Shown: piece by piece, positions 34,687 through 42,753 of the stretch
Layout of the letters: every line of letters begins with the position of its first letter
How positions within the stretch are numbered: the first letter of the stretch is position 1
NCBI RefSeq assembly: GCF_011058255.1
Contig: NZ_JAALFH010000008.1
Span: forward strand, 16,001-80,000
Length of the DNA: 64,000 nucleotides
Direction: 5' to 3'
DNA from: Thioalkalivibrio sp. XN8
GTDB lineage: Bacteria > Pseudomonadota > Gammaproteobacteria > Steroidobacterales > XN24
Program-made: the position numbers and the translations under genes
The notes under the pieces: model-generated
Told to the model about the DNA's origin: nothing
Database searches by the model: none
What the model saw: only the letters and a program-made list of their open reading frames with translations

Positions 34687-35474
34687 CTGTTGCGCCAGTA
34701 GGTGGCCAGGCGGTCGGCGGTTGCCGTGAGCGGGTCGCGGTGTTCCATTTGCGCCAGCCAGTGCGCCGGAATGGCGTCGACGCCGTAGAGGGCGCCCAGC
34801 AGTTGTCCGGCCACCGCGGCGGCCGCGTCGGCCCCGCCGTGGCGCCTGGCGACGAGGGTGAGGCCCGCGGCGAACGAGCCCGACACCAGCGCCCCGTAGG
34901 CCGCGATTGCCAGCGCATTCCCGGGGGCGCTCGCGCCCAGCTCCCTGGTGGCCTGGTCCGGGTCGATGCCGGCCCGGGCATAGGACTCCGCGCGGTTCAG
35001 TGCCACCAGGACCGGCTCATGATCCGGATAGCGCGCCAGCAGGTGGCGGGCGATCGCCAGCGCGCCCGGCAGCGAAATCCCGTCCGCCAGCGCGGCGACC
35101 ATGGCCGCGAGGGCGCCGGCGCCGAGCCGCGGGCCGGGCTGGTCGTCGGCGCTCGCGGCCAGCTCCGCGGCGAGGTCGAAGGCGGGGCGGATGGAGAACG
35201 CGCCGTCGGGGCGCCACATGAACAGACCCACGGGCGCCGCGCTGGCCAGGGCGTCGCCGGCGGCCGGCCCGGCCCGGCGCAGGCAGGCCTGGCGCACCGA
35301 CTGCACCAGGCAGGCGCTGCCGAGCTCGTCGCTGTCGTCCCAGCCAAGCAGCAGGCCCTCGGCTGTCGCCAGGGTCATCCAGCCGGCATCGCCGTTCGCG
35401 CCGGCCTGGCCCAGCATGGCGCCCGCCGCCCCGCCCAGCAGGCAACCACGGAACCGCTTGCGGATGGCATCCAT
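34683..35474 (-). CDS. ADP-ribosylglycohydrolase-family protein, probably inactive
   Basis: 263 residues from ATG at 35474 (GTG 35480 possible). The family fold is clear: KRFRGCLLGGAAGAMLGQAG at the start and RHGGADAAAAVAGQLLGALYGVDAIPAHWLAQMEHRDPL near the end. The metal ligands are not: the usual TDD(T/S) after the first helix is WMTLATAEG, and the C-terminal HGGDSDSTA motif reads HGGADAAAA. The magnesium-binding Asp residues appear lost, so it is likely a pseudoenzyme. A 97-residue gene precedes it by 7 bp. Confidence 0.82.
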   Translation of the reverse strand: MDAIRKRFRGCLLGGAAGAMLGQAGANGDAGWMTLATAEGLLLGWDDSDELGSACLVQSVRQACLRRAGPAAGDALASAAPVGLFMWRPDGAFSIRPAFDLAAELAASADDQPGPRLGAGALAAMVAALADGISLPGALAIARHLLARYPDHEPVLVALNRAESYARAGIDPDQATRELGASAPGNALAIAAYGALVSGSFAAGLTLVARRHGGADAAAAVAGQLLGALYGVDAIPAHWLAQMEHRDPLTATADRLATYWRNS

Positions 35475-35481
35475 GCTCACC

Positions 35482-35775
35482 TCACTGGCTGTAGAGTTCG
35501 CAGGGCACCCCGGTGGCGATCAGTACCGCGCGCAGGTCGGAGACCGCCAACGCGTTGCCGCCAAAGAAGTTCTCGAGCAGGCTGAGCAGCGCGGCGTCCT
35601 TCGCTGCCGCGGGCACCCGCAGCCAGTATTCCTGCTCGGCCGGACCGGCGGTCTGCGCTTCGACGGGGAGTTCTTCCCGGCCGACCAGCAGCAGGTCGCC
35701 CTCGGTGGTGATCCGGGCCTCGATCGAGACGCCATGGCCGTCGGCTTTGCGAACGAGTTCTACCACGTAGTTCAT
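35482..35775 (-). CDS. Hypothetical 97-residue protein
   Basis: Small acidic protein (NYVVELVRKADGHGVSIEARITTEGDLLLVGREELPVEAQTAGPAEQEYWLRVPAAAKDAALLSLLENFFGGNALAVSDLRAVLIATGVPCELYSQ). It has a predicted antiparallel beta sheet followed by helices. I recognise no family. The stop is 7 bp from the start of the ADP-ribosylglycohydrolase-like gene and the two are surely one operon, so a joint function, perhaps as a partner of the degenerate hydrolase, is plausible. Confidence 0.68.
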   Translation of the reverse strand: MNYVVELVRKADGHGVSIEARITTEGDLLLVGREELPVEAQTAGPAEQEYWLRVPAAAKDAALLSLLENFFGGNALAVSDLRAVLIATGVPCELYSQ

Positions 35776-35899
35776 CTTGGCCCTCCCTGCCGGCCATGGG
35801 AATTATGAACCATATATGAAGAAAAAAGGATATTAGAGGACTCCGTATTAACCGGGGTCGGCGTCGCGGGGCGGCGGGGCGGCGGAGTACCATGGGGGC

Positions 35900-37342
35900 A
35901 TGTTCGCCTTCACCCACAGCTACCAGGCGTTGCCCGAGCGCTGTTACGCGCGGCTCGGACCGGTGCCCGTGGCGGCGCCGCGGCTCGTCGCCTTCAACCA
36001 TGCCCTGGCGGACGAGCTCGGCGCGGCCGGCGCGCCGGACGAGGCCGTGCTGGCGCGCTGGTTCGGCGGCAACGAGCTGCCGGCCGGGGCGGCGCCGATG
36101 GCGCTGGCCTACGCCGGGCACCAGTTCGGCCACTTCGTGCCGCAGCTCGGCGACGGGCGCGCGCTGCTGCTCGGAGAGGTCGCCGGCCCGGGCGGGCGCC
36201 GGCGCGACGTCCAGCTGAAGGGTTCCGGGCGGACACCGTTCTCGCGTGGCGGCGACGGGCGCTCCGCGCTGGGCCCGGTGTTGCGCGAGTACCTGGTGAG
36301 CGAGGCCATGCACGCGCTCGGCATCCCGACCACGCGGGCGCTGGCGGCCGTGACCACCGGCGAGCCGGTGTTCCGGGAGACCGCGCTGCCGGGGGCGGTG
36401 TTCACCCGCGTGGCGGCGAGCCACATCCGGGTCGGCACCTTCCAGTATTTCGCCGCGCGCGAGGACGGCGAGGCCCTGCGGGCGCTGGCCGACCACGCCA
36501 TCGCCCGGCATTACCCGGCCGCGAGCGCGGCGGAGGCGCCGTACCTGGCGCTGCTCGAGGCGGTGGTCGAGGCGCAGGCGGCGCTGGTGGCCCGCTGGCT
36601 CGGCATCGGCTTCATCCACGGCGTGATGAACACCGACAACACGGCGATCTCGGGCGAGACCATCGACTACGGCCCCTGCGCCTTCATGGACGCCTACGAC
36701 CCGGCGACGGTGTTCAGCTCCATCGACCGGCACGGGCGCTACGCCTACGCGAACCAGCCGCCGATCGCCCAGTGGAACCTGGCGCGGCTGGCCGAGGCGC
36801 TGCTGCCGCTGGTGGACGAAGAGCCGGCGGCGGCGGTGGAGCGCGTGACGCCGGTAGTGCGCGAGTTCGCGTCCCGCTTCGAGCGGCACTGGCTGGCGGT
36901 GATGCGGGCGAAGCTCGGGCTGGCCGCGGCGGAGGAGGGCGACGCCGGGCTGGCGCAGACCCTGCTGGACGCCATGCAGGCCGCGGGGATGGACTTCACC
37001 CGGACCTTCCGGCAGCTGGCGGACGCGGCGGCGGGCGCCGAAGCCGCCGGCCTCGAGCCGCTCGGGACCTGGCTGGCCGACTGGCGCGCAAGGCTGGCCC
37101 GCGACCCGCAGGCGCCGGCGGAGCGGGCCGCCGCGATGCGCCGCGCCAACCCGGCCGTGATCCCGCGCAACTACCGGGTCGAGGAGGCGCTCGCCGCGGC
37201 GGTGGAGCGCGAGGATTTCGGGCCGTTCGAGCGCCTGCGCGGCATGCTGGCGCAGCCGTATGCGTCAGACGCGGCCGCCGAGGCCTTCCTCGCGCCGCCG
37301 GCGGCGCCGGACCCCGGCTACCGGACCTTCTGCGGCACCTGA
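35900..37342 (+). CDS. selO: SelO/YdiU protein adenylyltransferase
   Basis: 480 residues. Pseudokinase-fold AMP transferase that modifies proteins on Ser, Thr or Tyr and is linked to redox stress. Marks: LAYAGHQFGHFVPQLGDGRALLLGEV, RDVQLKGSGRTPFSRGGDGRSALGPVLREYLVSEAMHALGIPTTRAL, FIHGVMNTDNTAISGETIDYGPCAFMDAYDP (metal and nucleotide site), PPIAQWNLARLAEALLPL and RNYRVEEALAAA. It ends TFCGT, with the C-terminal Cys typical of the family. All key residues are present. Confidence 0.95.
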   Translation: MFAFTHSYQALPERCYARLGPVPVAAPRLVAFNHALADELGAAGAPDEAVLARWFGGNELPAGAAPMALAYAGHQFGHFVPQLGDGRALLLGEVAGPGGRRRDVQLKGSGRTPFSRGGDGRSALGPVLREYLVSEAMHALGIPTTRALAAVTTGEPVFRETALPGAVFTRVAASHIRVGTFQYFAAREDGEALRALADHAIARHYPAASAAEAPYLALLEAVVEAQAALVARWLGIGFIHGVMNTDNTAISGETIDYGPCAFMDAYDPATVFSSIDRHGRYAYANQPPIAQWNLARLAEALLPLVDEEPAAAVERVTPVVREFASRFERHWLAVMRAKLGLAAAEEGDAGLAQTLLDAMQAAGMDFTRTFRQLADAAAGAEAAGLEPLGTWLADWRARLARDPQAPAERAAAMRRANPAVIPRNYRVEEALAAAVEREDFGPFERLRGMLAQPYASDAAAEAFLAPPAAPDPGYRTFCGT

Positions 37343-37344
37343 GC

Positions 37345-37758
37345 TCAGGCCTCGGGATCGTCGATGTGCGCTTTCTCGGCCAGGGCGAGCACGTCGGAGA
37401 CGATGTCGTTCATGGTCACGATGCCGATCATGTCGTCGCCGTCGAGCACCAGCAGGCGCTGCACCTTTTGCGACACCATCAGGCGCGCCACGTACTTCAC
37501 GTCCAGGCTCGGCGGCACGGAGATCATCGGCTTGCTGCAGACGTCGTAGACGTTGATCAGGTCGATGTCGCCTTCCTCGGCGACGATGGTGCGCAGGATG
37601 GCGGCGTAGGTGACGATGCCGAAGGCATCGCGCTCATCGCGCCGCTCCACCACCAGCGACTTGACCTTGTTGGCCTTCATCTTCGCCATCGCCTCGCGCA
37701 GGTTCGCCAGCGGCGAGATGGTGGCCACGTTGGTCTGCATGATGTCCTTGACGAGCAT
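37345..37758 (-). CDS. CBS-domain pair protein
   Basis: 137 residues with two CBS domains: VKDIMQTNVATISPLANLREAMAKMKANKVKSLVVE and SKPMISVPPSLDVKYVARLMVSQKVQRLLVLDGDDMIGIVTMNDIV. Such proteins bind adenosine nucleotides and sense energy state. It is third in an operon with a DUF1538 transporter-like gene and a PII-like gene (20 bp from the latter), so it may transmit nucleotide levels to that membrane protein. Confidence 0.92.
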   Translation of the reverse strand: MLVKDIMQTNVATISPLANLREAMAKMKANKVKSLVVERRDERDAFGIVTYAAILRTIVAEEGDIDLINVYDVCSKPMISVPPSLDVKYVARLMVSQKVQRLLVLDGDDMIGIVTMNDIVSDVLALAEKAHIDDPEA

Positions 37759-37777
37759 GTGGTCTCTCCTGGCCCGC

Positions 37778-38125
37778 TCAGATCTCTTCGCGGATCTGTT
37801 CCGCGAAGCTCTCGATCTGCCGCGTGTCGATGCCGGCGATGTGCTCCAGCGGCAGGGTGAAAACGACGCCCTTGGAACTGGTCTTCAACTCGAGCTCTTC
37901 GGCGATGCTTTTCATGATGCTGACCGAGAGTTTCTTCTCGACCACGCAGAACAGCACGGTCTGGCTGCCCTGGTACGTCAGGCCGAAGAAAGTCTTCCGT
38001 TCCTCGGCGCCGACCCCGCGCGCGCTCAGGATGGTCATGCCGGCGGCGCCGGCCTTGCGCGCGGCCTCGATGGCCTTTTCCTCCAGGTCCTCGGCCACGA
38101 TGGCCACCAGTGCAGCAAATTTCAT
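37778..38125 (-). CDS. PII-like signalling protein
   Basis: 115 residues from ATG at 38125. KFAALVAIVAEDLEEKAIEAARKAGAAGMTILSARGVGAEERKTFFGLTYQGSQTVLFCVVEKKLSVSIMKSIAEEL is a nitrogen-regulatory PII-fold sequence without the T-loop uridylylation pattern of GlnB. It belongs to the wider PII-like group that couples small-molecule sensing to neighbouring transporters. ATGA overlap with the DUF1538 gene shows tight coupling. Confidence 0.83.
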   Translation of the reverse strand: MKFAALVAIVAEDLEEKAIEAARKAGAAGMTILSARGVGAEERKTFFGLTYQGSQTVLFCVVEKKLSVSIMKSIAEELELKTSSKGVVFTLPLEHIAGIDTRQIESFAEQIREEI

Positions 38126-39639
38126 GCGGAGACTCCCCTGCGCCTGGCGACGAAATCGACCAGGATGGCGTAAGCCATGACGGATATTATCGGAAAGATG
38201 GAAGCGAAGGCGATCAGGCCGAAGCCGTCGATCATCACATTGCGGCCTTCGATGTTGGTGGCCAGGCCGATCCCCAGCGCCGTCACCAGCGGCACCGTGA
38301 CCTCGGAGGTCGTGACGCCGCCGAGGTCGTAGGCGAGCGGCACGATGTACTTCGGCGCGATGGCGGTCAGCGCGATCACCACGGCATAGCCCCCCATGAT
38401 GTAGTAGTGGATCGGGTCGCCGGTGATGATCCGGTGCACGCCGATGGTAATGCCGACGGCGACGCCCACGGCCACCAGCAGGCGGATGACATTCGCCTGC
38501 AGCCGCCCCTGGGCGGCCCGCTCGGCCTGGCCCCCGATGGCGATCAGGGCGGGTTCGGCCAGGGTGGTGGCGAAGCCGATGGCGAAGGCGAACACGTACA
38601 CGGGCACCCAGCCGTCCAGGGCGATGAGCTGCTCGGCCATGCTCCGGCCGACGGGAAAGAGGCCGAGCTTGAGCCCGACCACGAAGGCGTAGAGGCCGAC
38701 GATCACCAGGGCGAAGCCGATCGCGACCTGGCGGACGTGCGCCAGCGGCCGGCGGATGACGGCGTACTGGAAGAACAGGATCACCGCGATGATCGGCAGC
38801 ACGTCCCGCACCATCAGCGCCAGGTCCCTGAGCATGCCGAGCAGGAAGCTCCCCATCGTCACGGTCACGATGTCCCCGATGTCGTCGGACGCTGCCGCCG
38901 TCGCCAGCGGCTCGCTCATCGGCTGGGTCTCGCCGAAGCCGTACACCCAGATGCCGTAGAGCTGGACCGAGATCATCGGGACCATCACCGCCAGGCCGAC
39001 CAGGCCGAAGCCGTGCGCCAGCGGGTTGCGTCCTCGTACGGCCATGGCCAGGCCGATGCCCAGCGCCGCGATGAGCGGCACCGTGACGATGTTGGTGGTG
39101 ACGCCGCCGGAGTCGTAGGCCAGCCCGACGATCTCCTCGGGAGCAAAGAAGGTGACGATGACCACCGTGATGTAGCCGATGATCATGTACCAGTGCAGGC
39201 TGTGGCCCAGCAGGGTGCGCACGATGCCCAGCGACACCACGGCGCCGACCGAGGTCGCAACCAGCAGCCGCAGGGTCCAGCCGTTGATCCGCCCGGCGCT
39301 GATGATCTCCGCCTGGGTCGCCACCGCGATCAGCGCCGGCTCGGCGATGACCGCCGCGAAACCCAGGCAGAAGCCGAAAATCATCAACAGCGGCAGCGAA
39401 CCCTTGCGGGCGAACTCGTCCGACAGGGTGTTGCCGATCGGGAAGATGCCGAGCTCGAGGCCCTGCAGGAACAGCGCGATGCCGAGCACCACCACGGCGA
39501 GGCCGAAGGTGATCCCGAGCCAGCCCTCCGGCACCTGGCGGATCACCAGCGCCTGGAAGACGCCGACGACGATGATGATGGGCAGCAGGTTGCGGAAGGA
39601 GTGCGCCAGCAGGTCGAGGAAGTCCTTGAACTGAGTCAC
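38122..39639 (-). CDS. DUF1538 membrane protein, two repeats
   Basis: 505 residues from GTG at 39639, with GGGAG 5 nt upstream. It has about 12-14 transmembrane helices in two homologous DUF1538 halves. Each half has LLPIIIV(V/I).. near its start, an F.(L/V)GLELG(I/L)FP.G or GLKLGLFPVG motif, AEPALIA(V/I), GGVTT at the end of a helix and (V/L)TALGIGLA. The role is unknown. It is the first gene of a PII-like/CBS operon, an arrangement seen for regulated transporters, so transport of a small solute is a reasonable guess. Confidence 0.85.
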   Translation of the reverse strand: MTQFKDFLDLLAHSFRNLLPIIIVVGVFQALVIRQVPEGWLGITFGLAVVVLGIALFLQGLELGIFPIGNTLSDEFARKGSLPLLMIFGFCLGFAAVIAEPALIAVATQAEIISAGRINGWTLRLLVATSVGAVVSLGIVRTLLGHSLHWYMIIGYITVVIVTFFAPEEIVGLAYDSGGVTTNIVTVPLIAALGIGLAMAVRGRNPLAHGFGLVGLAVMVPMISVQLYGIWVYGFGETQPMSEPLATAAASDDIGDIVTVTMGSFLLGMLRDLALMVRDVLPIIAVILFFQYAVIRRPLAHVRQVAIGFALVIVGLYAFVVGLKLGLFPVGRSMAEQLIALDGWVPVYVFAFAIGFATTLAEPALIAIGGQAERAAQGRLQANVIRLLVAVGVAVGITIGVHRIITGDPIHYYIMGGYAVVIALTAIAPKYIVPLAYDLGGVTTSEVTVPLVTALGIGLATNIEGRNVMIDGFGLIAFASIFPIISVMAYAILVDFVARRRGVSA

Positions 39640-39698
39640 TGCCGCTCCCTGAGTGCACGTGGCCCGCCGGGAGCAAAGATACCATGCCGGCGCCGGCG

Positions 39699-39854
39699 TC
39701 AGGTGTCGTACATATTCACGAACAGCAGCACCAGCCCGAGCCGCATGGTGTACTGGAACGCGGCCTGGAGGCTCACGAGGTTGTGTGTCGCGTACAGCAG
39801 GCACAGCAGCGCGCCGAAGATGACCAGCAGGATCTTCAGGTATCGAATCGCCAT
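39699..39854 (-). CDS. Small membrane protein, 51 residues, possibly truncated
   Basis: MAIRYLKILLVIFGALLCLLYATHNLVSLQAAFQYTMRLGLVLLFVNMYDT has one or two transmembrane helices. The beginning resembles DUF2165 (R.LK..LV....L.YA..N), but that family is about three times longer and no continuation is seen before the next gene 60 bp downstream. It is therefore either a short paralogue or a remnant. ATG at 39854 has a plausible ribosome site (GGGGGAGA). Confidence 0.45.
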   Translation of the reverse strand: MAIRYLKILLVIFGALLCLLYATHNLVSLQAAFQYTMRLGLVLLFVNMYDT

Positions 39855-39993
39855 CGCAGTCTCCCCCTGTCGGCATTTTCCCCCGGCTGGATGAAAGCGC
39901 ATTGCAGCATGCATCGCATGCTGCAGCGCACTGGCCAGCCGTTGCGCAGAAGCGCAAAAAACGGAGTACAGTCGGCCGCCAGGGGGAACAGAC

Positions 39994-40569
39994 ATGACCG
40001 ACCTCGAAAAGGCTGTCGCGACCCAGCTCGCGAACATCGAAAAACGCACCGGCCGCAGCCTTCACGACCTGGCGCAAATGCTGCGCGCCAGCGGGCTGGC
40101 GAAACACGGCGAGCAGGTGGCGCTGCTGAAGCGCGAATTCGGCATGGGCCACGGCGACGCGAACCTGCTCGCGCACCACGTGCGCAAGCTCGATGCTGCG
40201 GCCGCGGGGCAGGCCGGGCCGGCCACGCCGGCCGCCGCCGTGGACGCGCTCTACAGCGGCAACAAGGCGCACCTGCGGCCGGTCCACGACCGGCTGATGA
40301 AGGCCATCCGGGGTTTCGGCGACTTCGAGGAAGCGCCCAAGAAGACCTACGTCAGCCTGCGGCGCAAGAAGCAGTTCGCCATGATCGGCCCGGCGACCAA
40401 CACCCAGGTCGAGGTCGGCATAAACCTGAAAGACGTCGAGCCCACCGGCGGCCTGGTGGCGTTGCCGCCGAAGAGCATGTGCGATTACAAGATCCGGCTC
40501 GACAGCGCCGGCGACGTCACGCCCGAACTCCTGTCCTGGGTGCGGAAGGCCTACGACGCTGCGGGTTGA
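39994..40569 (+). CDS. DUF4287-DUF5655 protein
   Basis: 191 residues. The N-terminal ~75 residues match DUF4287 (VATQLANIEKRTGRSLHDLAQMLRASGLAKHGEQVALLKREFGMGHGDANLLAHHV). A short linker of Ala and Pro leads to a C-terminal DUF5655 domain (LRPVHDRLMKAIRGFGDFEEAPKKTYVSLRRKKQFAMIGPATNTQVEVGINLK). Both are conserved but uncharacterised, frequently found in this order. No enzymatic residues are evident. Confidence 0.87.
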   Translation: MTDLEKAVATQLANIEKRTGRSLHDLAQMLRASGLAKHGEQVALLKREFGMGHGDANLLAHHVRKLDAAAAGQAGPATPAAAVDALYSGNKAHLRPVHDRLMKAIRGFGDFEEAPKKTYVSLRRKKQFAMIGPATNTQVEVGINLKDVEPTGGLVALPPKSMCDYKIRLDSAGDVTPELLSWVRKAYDAAG

Positions 40570-40678
40570 TCAGCGACTGCCCCGGATGCCGAAGATGGCC
40601 AGCAGCAGGCCGAGCACCACGCCCGCCCCGCCGCCTACGAAGTAGTAGGTCGTCTGGCCGCTGAAGCGGCCGTGCCGC

Positions 40679-41275
40679 TCAAGCGCCGGCGAGCACGAAG
40701 CGCAGCGGCTGCTGTGCCCACTCTTCGGCGTAGCCGACCCCGATGCGCGGGGTCGCTACGATGCGGTCGGGCGGCACCCGCCGGCCGCGCTCGATGAACA
40801 GCGCCTCCCCGGTGACCAGGTCGGCATGGTCCAGCGCCCGGTCGATGGCCAGCGCCTGCGCCAGGCGGGCGGGACCGGAACAGAGATCGCGCGGCTCGAG
40901 CCGCACCGCCGGGATGCGGCCGGCGCGGCGGGCGCGCATGAACTCCAGCCCCTCGAGCGGCTCCAGCCCGCGCAGCAGCACCGCTTCCGGCGCCCCGGGC
41001 CGTCGCGCCACCACGTTCATGCAGTAGTGCATGCCGTAGATGAAGTACACGTAGGCGTGTCCGGCCGGCCCCCACATGGCGGCGTTCCGCGGCGTATGCC
41101 GGCCGCCGTAGCTGTGCGCGGCCTTGTCCTCGACGCCCAGGTAGGCCTCGGTTTCGATGATGCGCCCGGCCAGGCGGGTCCCGTCGTCGAGCACGCGCAC
41201 CAGCACCTGGCCGAGCAGGGCGCGGGCCAGGGTCGTGGCGTCGCGCTGGTAGAACTTGCGGGACAGGCGGGTCAC
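40679..41275 (-). CDS. mpg: DNA-3-methyladenine glycosylase, AAG/MPG type
   Basis: 198 residues: RKFYQRDATTLARALLGQVLVR, GRIIETEAYLGVEDKAAHSYGGRHTPRNAAMWGPAGHAYVYFIYGMHYCMNVV (the Glu of ETEAY is the catalytic acid), AVLLRGLEPLEG and DLCSGPARLAQALAID. It removes alkylated purines such as 3-methyladenine and hypoxanthine in base-excision repair. Between its end (40679) and the DUF4287 gene, the minus strand reads QTTYYFVGGGAGVVLGLLLAIFGIRGSR, a membrane-helix-like fragment without a start codon. Confidence 0.95.
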   Translation of the reverse strand: MTRLSRKFYQRDATTLARALLGQVLVRVLDDGTRLAGRIIETEAYLGVEDKAAHSYGGRHTPRNAAMWGPAGHAYVYFIYGMHYCMNVVARRPGAPEAVLLRGLEPLEGLEFMRARRAGRIPAVRLEPRDLCSGPARLAQALAIDRALDHADLVTGEALFIERGRRVPPDRIVATPRIGVGYAEEWAQQPLRFVLAGA

Positions 41276-41315
41276 GGGCGTATGCTAATCCCCTCGTTGC
41301 AGCAGGGGATAGCGG

Positions 41316-41957
41316 ATGTCGCAGCAAGCGCCGAAGAGCATCTCATGGATGGTGGCGGCGGCCCTGGTCGTGGCCGCGCCGGCGGCGACAGCGGCCGAGT
41401 CGCGCCTCGAGGTCGGCGCCTTCGGCGCCTGGCGCCTTGGCGGCGAGTTCACGGCGGGCGCCGACACGCCCGCGGAGCGCGAGGTGGACCTGGAAGAGAG
41501 CGGCAGCTGGGGACTGTCCCTCGGCCTGTACCGGGACCCGGACTCCTTCTACGAGTTTCTTTATTCGCGCCAGTCGACCCGGCTGGACCGGGGTGATTTC
41601 GGGCCCGGCGCGCCCGGCATCTCGGCCGAGTATTACCACGTCGGCGGCACGCTGCTGTTCGGCGACGAGCCGCGCTACCGCTCCTTCGTGTCGCTGACCA
41701 TCGGCGCGGGGCGTTTCAAGGCGGACGGCTTCGGCGCCGAAACCGACCTGTCGGTCAGCCTCGGGACCGGCCTGCGGGTGCCGGTGACCGAGCGCCTCGC
41801 CATCGATTTCGGGGTGCGCGGCTATTTGACCTTCATCGACCAGGACACCCGGCTGTTCTGCACCAGCATCGGCGGGCAGGGCGGCTGCCTGCTGGAGTCG
41901 AGCGGCAGCAGCGTGTTCCAGGCCGAGGCGAGCGCGGGCTTCCGCTGGCGGTTCTGA
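41316..41957 (+). CDS. Predicted outer-membrane beta-barrel protein
   Basis: 213 residues. It has a signal peptide (MVAAALVVAAPAATAAE). The rest alternates polar and hydrophobic residues in strands (RLEVGAFGAWRLGGEF; SWGLSLGLYRDPDSFYEFLYSR; RSFVSLTIGAGRFKAD; VSLGTGLRVPVTERLAIDFGVRGYLTF) and ends in an aromatic residue (FRWRF), the usual barrel-insertion signal. Two cysteines (FCTSIGGQGGC) may form a loop disulfide. It resembles OmpX/OmpA-like small barrels. Function unknown. Confidence 0.8.
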   Translation: MSQQAPKSISWMVAAALVVAAPAATAAESRLEVGAFGAWRLGGEFTAGADTPAEREVDLEESGSWGLSLGLYRDPDSFYEFLYSRQSTRLDRGDFGPGAPGISAEYYHVGGTLLFGDEPRYRSFVSLTIGAGRFKADGFGAETDLSVSLGTGLRVPVTERLAIDFGVRGYLTFIDQDTRLFCTSIGGQGGCLLESSGSSVFQAEASAGFRWRF

Positions 41958-41960
41958 CTC

Positions 41961-42015
41961 GGGACCGGTCCTGGGGACTGTCCCCAGGACGGGGACAGTC
42001 CCCAGGACCGGTCCC
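41961..42015. repeat. Dispersed palindrome, copy 4 (double)
   Basis: A 25-bp arm, 41961-41985, and its exact complement, 41991-42015, around AGGAC. Each arm is GGGACCGGTCC, TGGGGACTGTCCCC. It sits between convergent genes (41957 and 42019), where the giant hairpin could help end transcription from both sides, although no T-run follows. Confidence 0.93.
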
Positions 42016-42018
42016 TGA

Positions 42019-42753
42019 TCAGCCCAGGTCGCCGAAGCAGGCCTGCAGCAGGGCGACCCCGGTCAGCGCCGCGGTCTCGGTGCGCAGGATGCGCGGCCCG
42101 AGCCGGATGCCGCGGTAGCCGGCCGCCCGTGCGGCCTTGCGTTCACGCTCGTCCAGCCCGCCCTCGGGTCCCACCAGCAGGCACAGTGGCCCCGGCGGCC
42201 GGCCCAGGGATCCCGGCCCGCCGTCGGCCTCGGGCTCCAGCAGCACGCCGGTGGCGCCGGCATGTGCCGACAGCGCCGCCGGCACCGGCAGCGGCGGCAG
42301 GATGTCGGGCAGGGTGTTGCGGCCGCACTGTTCGCAGGCGCTGATGGCGATGGCCCGCCAGTGCTCGATCTTCGGCGCCACTTTCGCCGGATCCAGCTTC
42401 ACCACGGAGCGGGCCGTGAGCACCGGGCGGATGGCGCTGACGCCGAGCTCGGTGGCCTTGCGCACCACCCAGTCCATGCGCTCGTTGCGGCACACGCCCT
42501 GCAGCAGCACCAGCTCCAGCGGCGACTCGCGGTCGGCCTCGCGGCGCGCGCCGACCGAGACCGCCACGCTGCGGCGGGTGGCCTCGACGATCTCGCCCGC
42601 GAATTCGGGACCGCTGCCGTCGAACAGGGTCACCGGCTCGCCGGCGCGCGCTCGCAACACCCGGCCCAGGTGCGCGGCGGCCTCGCCTTCCAGGACCAGG
42701 CGCTGGCCCGTGGCGAGGGGGTCGTGGACGAAGATCCTTGGCGTGCGTGACAT
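42019..42753 (-). CDS. rsmE: 16S rRNA (uracil-1498-N3)-methyltransferase RsmE
   Basis: 244 residues from ATG at 42753. The N-terminal PUA-like part is PRIFVHDPLATGQRLVLEGEAAAHLGRVLRARAGEPVTLFDG. The SPOUT methyltransferase core has QGVCRNERMDWVVRKATELGVSAIRPVLTARSVVK, ISACEQCGRNTLPDILPPL and the knot LVGPEGGLDERERKAARAAGYRGIRLGPRILRTETAALTG. It methylates U1498 of 16S rRNA. It shares TGATG with the end of bioA and is thus last in the argE-bioA-rsmE operon. Confidence 0.96.
   Translation of the reverse strand: MSRTPRIFVHDPLATGQRLVLEGEAAAHLGRVLRARAGEPVTLFDGSGPEFAGEIVEATRRSVAVSVGARREADRESPLELVLLQGVCRNERMDWVVRKATELGVSAIRPVLTARSVVKLDPAKVAPKIEHWRAIAISACEQCGRNTLPDILPPLPVPAALSAHAGATGVLLEPEADGGPGSLGRPPGPLCLLVGPEGGLDERERKAARAAGYRGIRLGPRILRTETAALTGVALLQACFGDLG

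Noticed and set aside
41509..41520. GGGGACTGTCCC in the outer-membrane gene as a sixth repeat copy
   Set aside because: It lacks the last C and outer arms and encodes a natural WGLSLG strand, so chance is more likely.
41961..42015. Double palindrome as a pure terminator
   Set aside because: No T-run follows on either side and the same sequence recurs elsewhere inside genes, so it is listed as a repeat.
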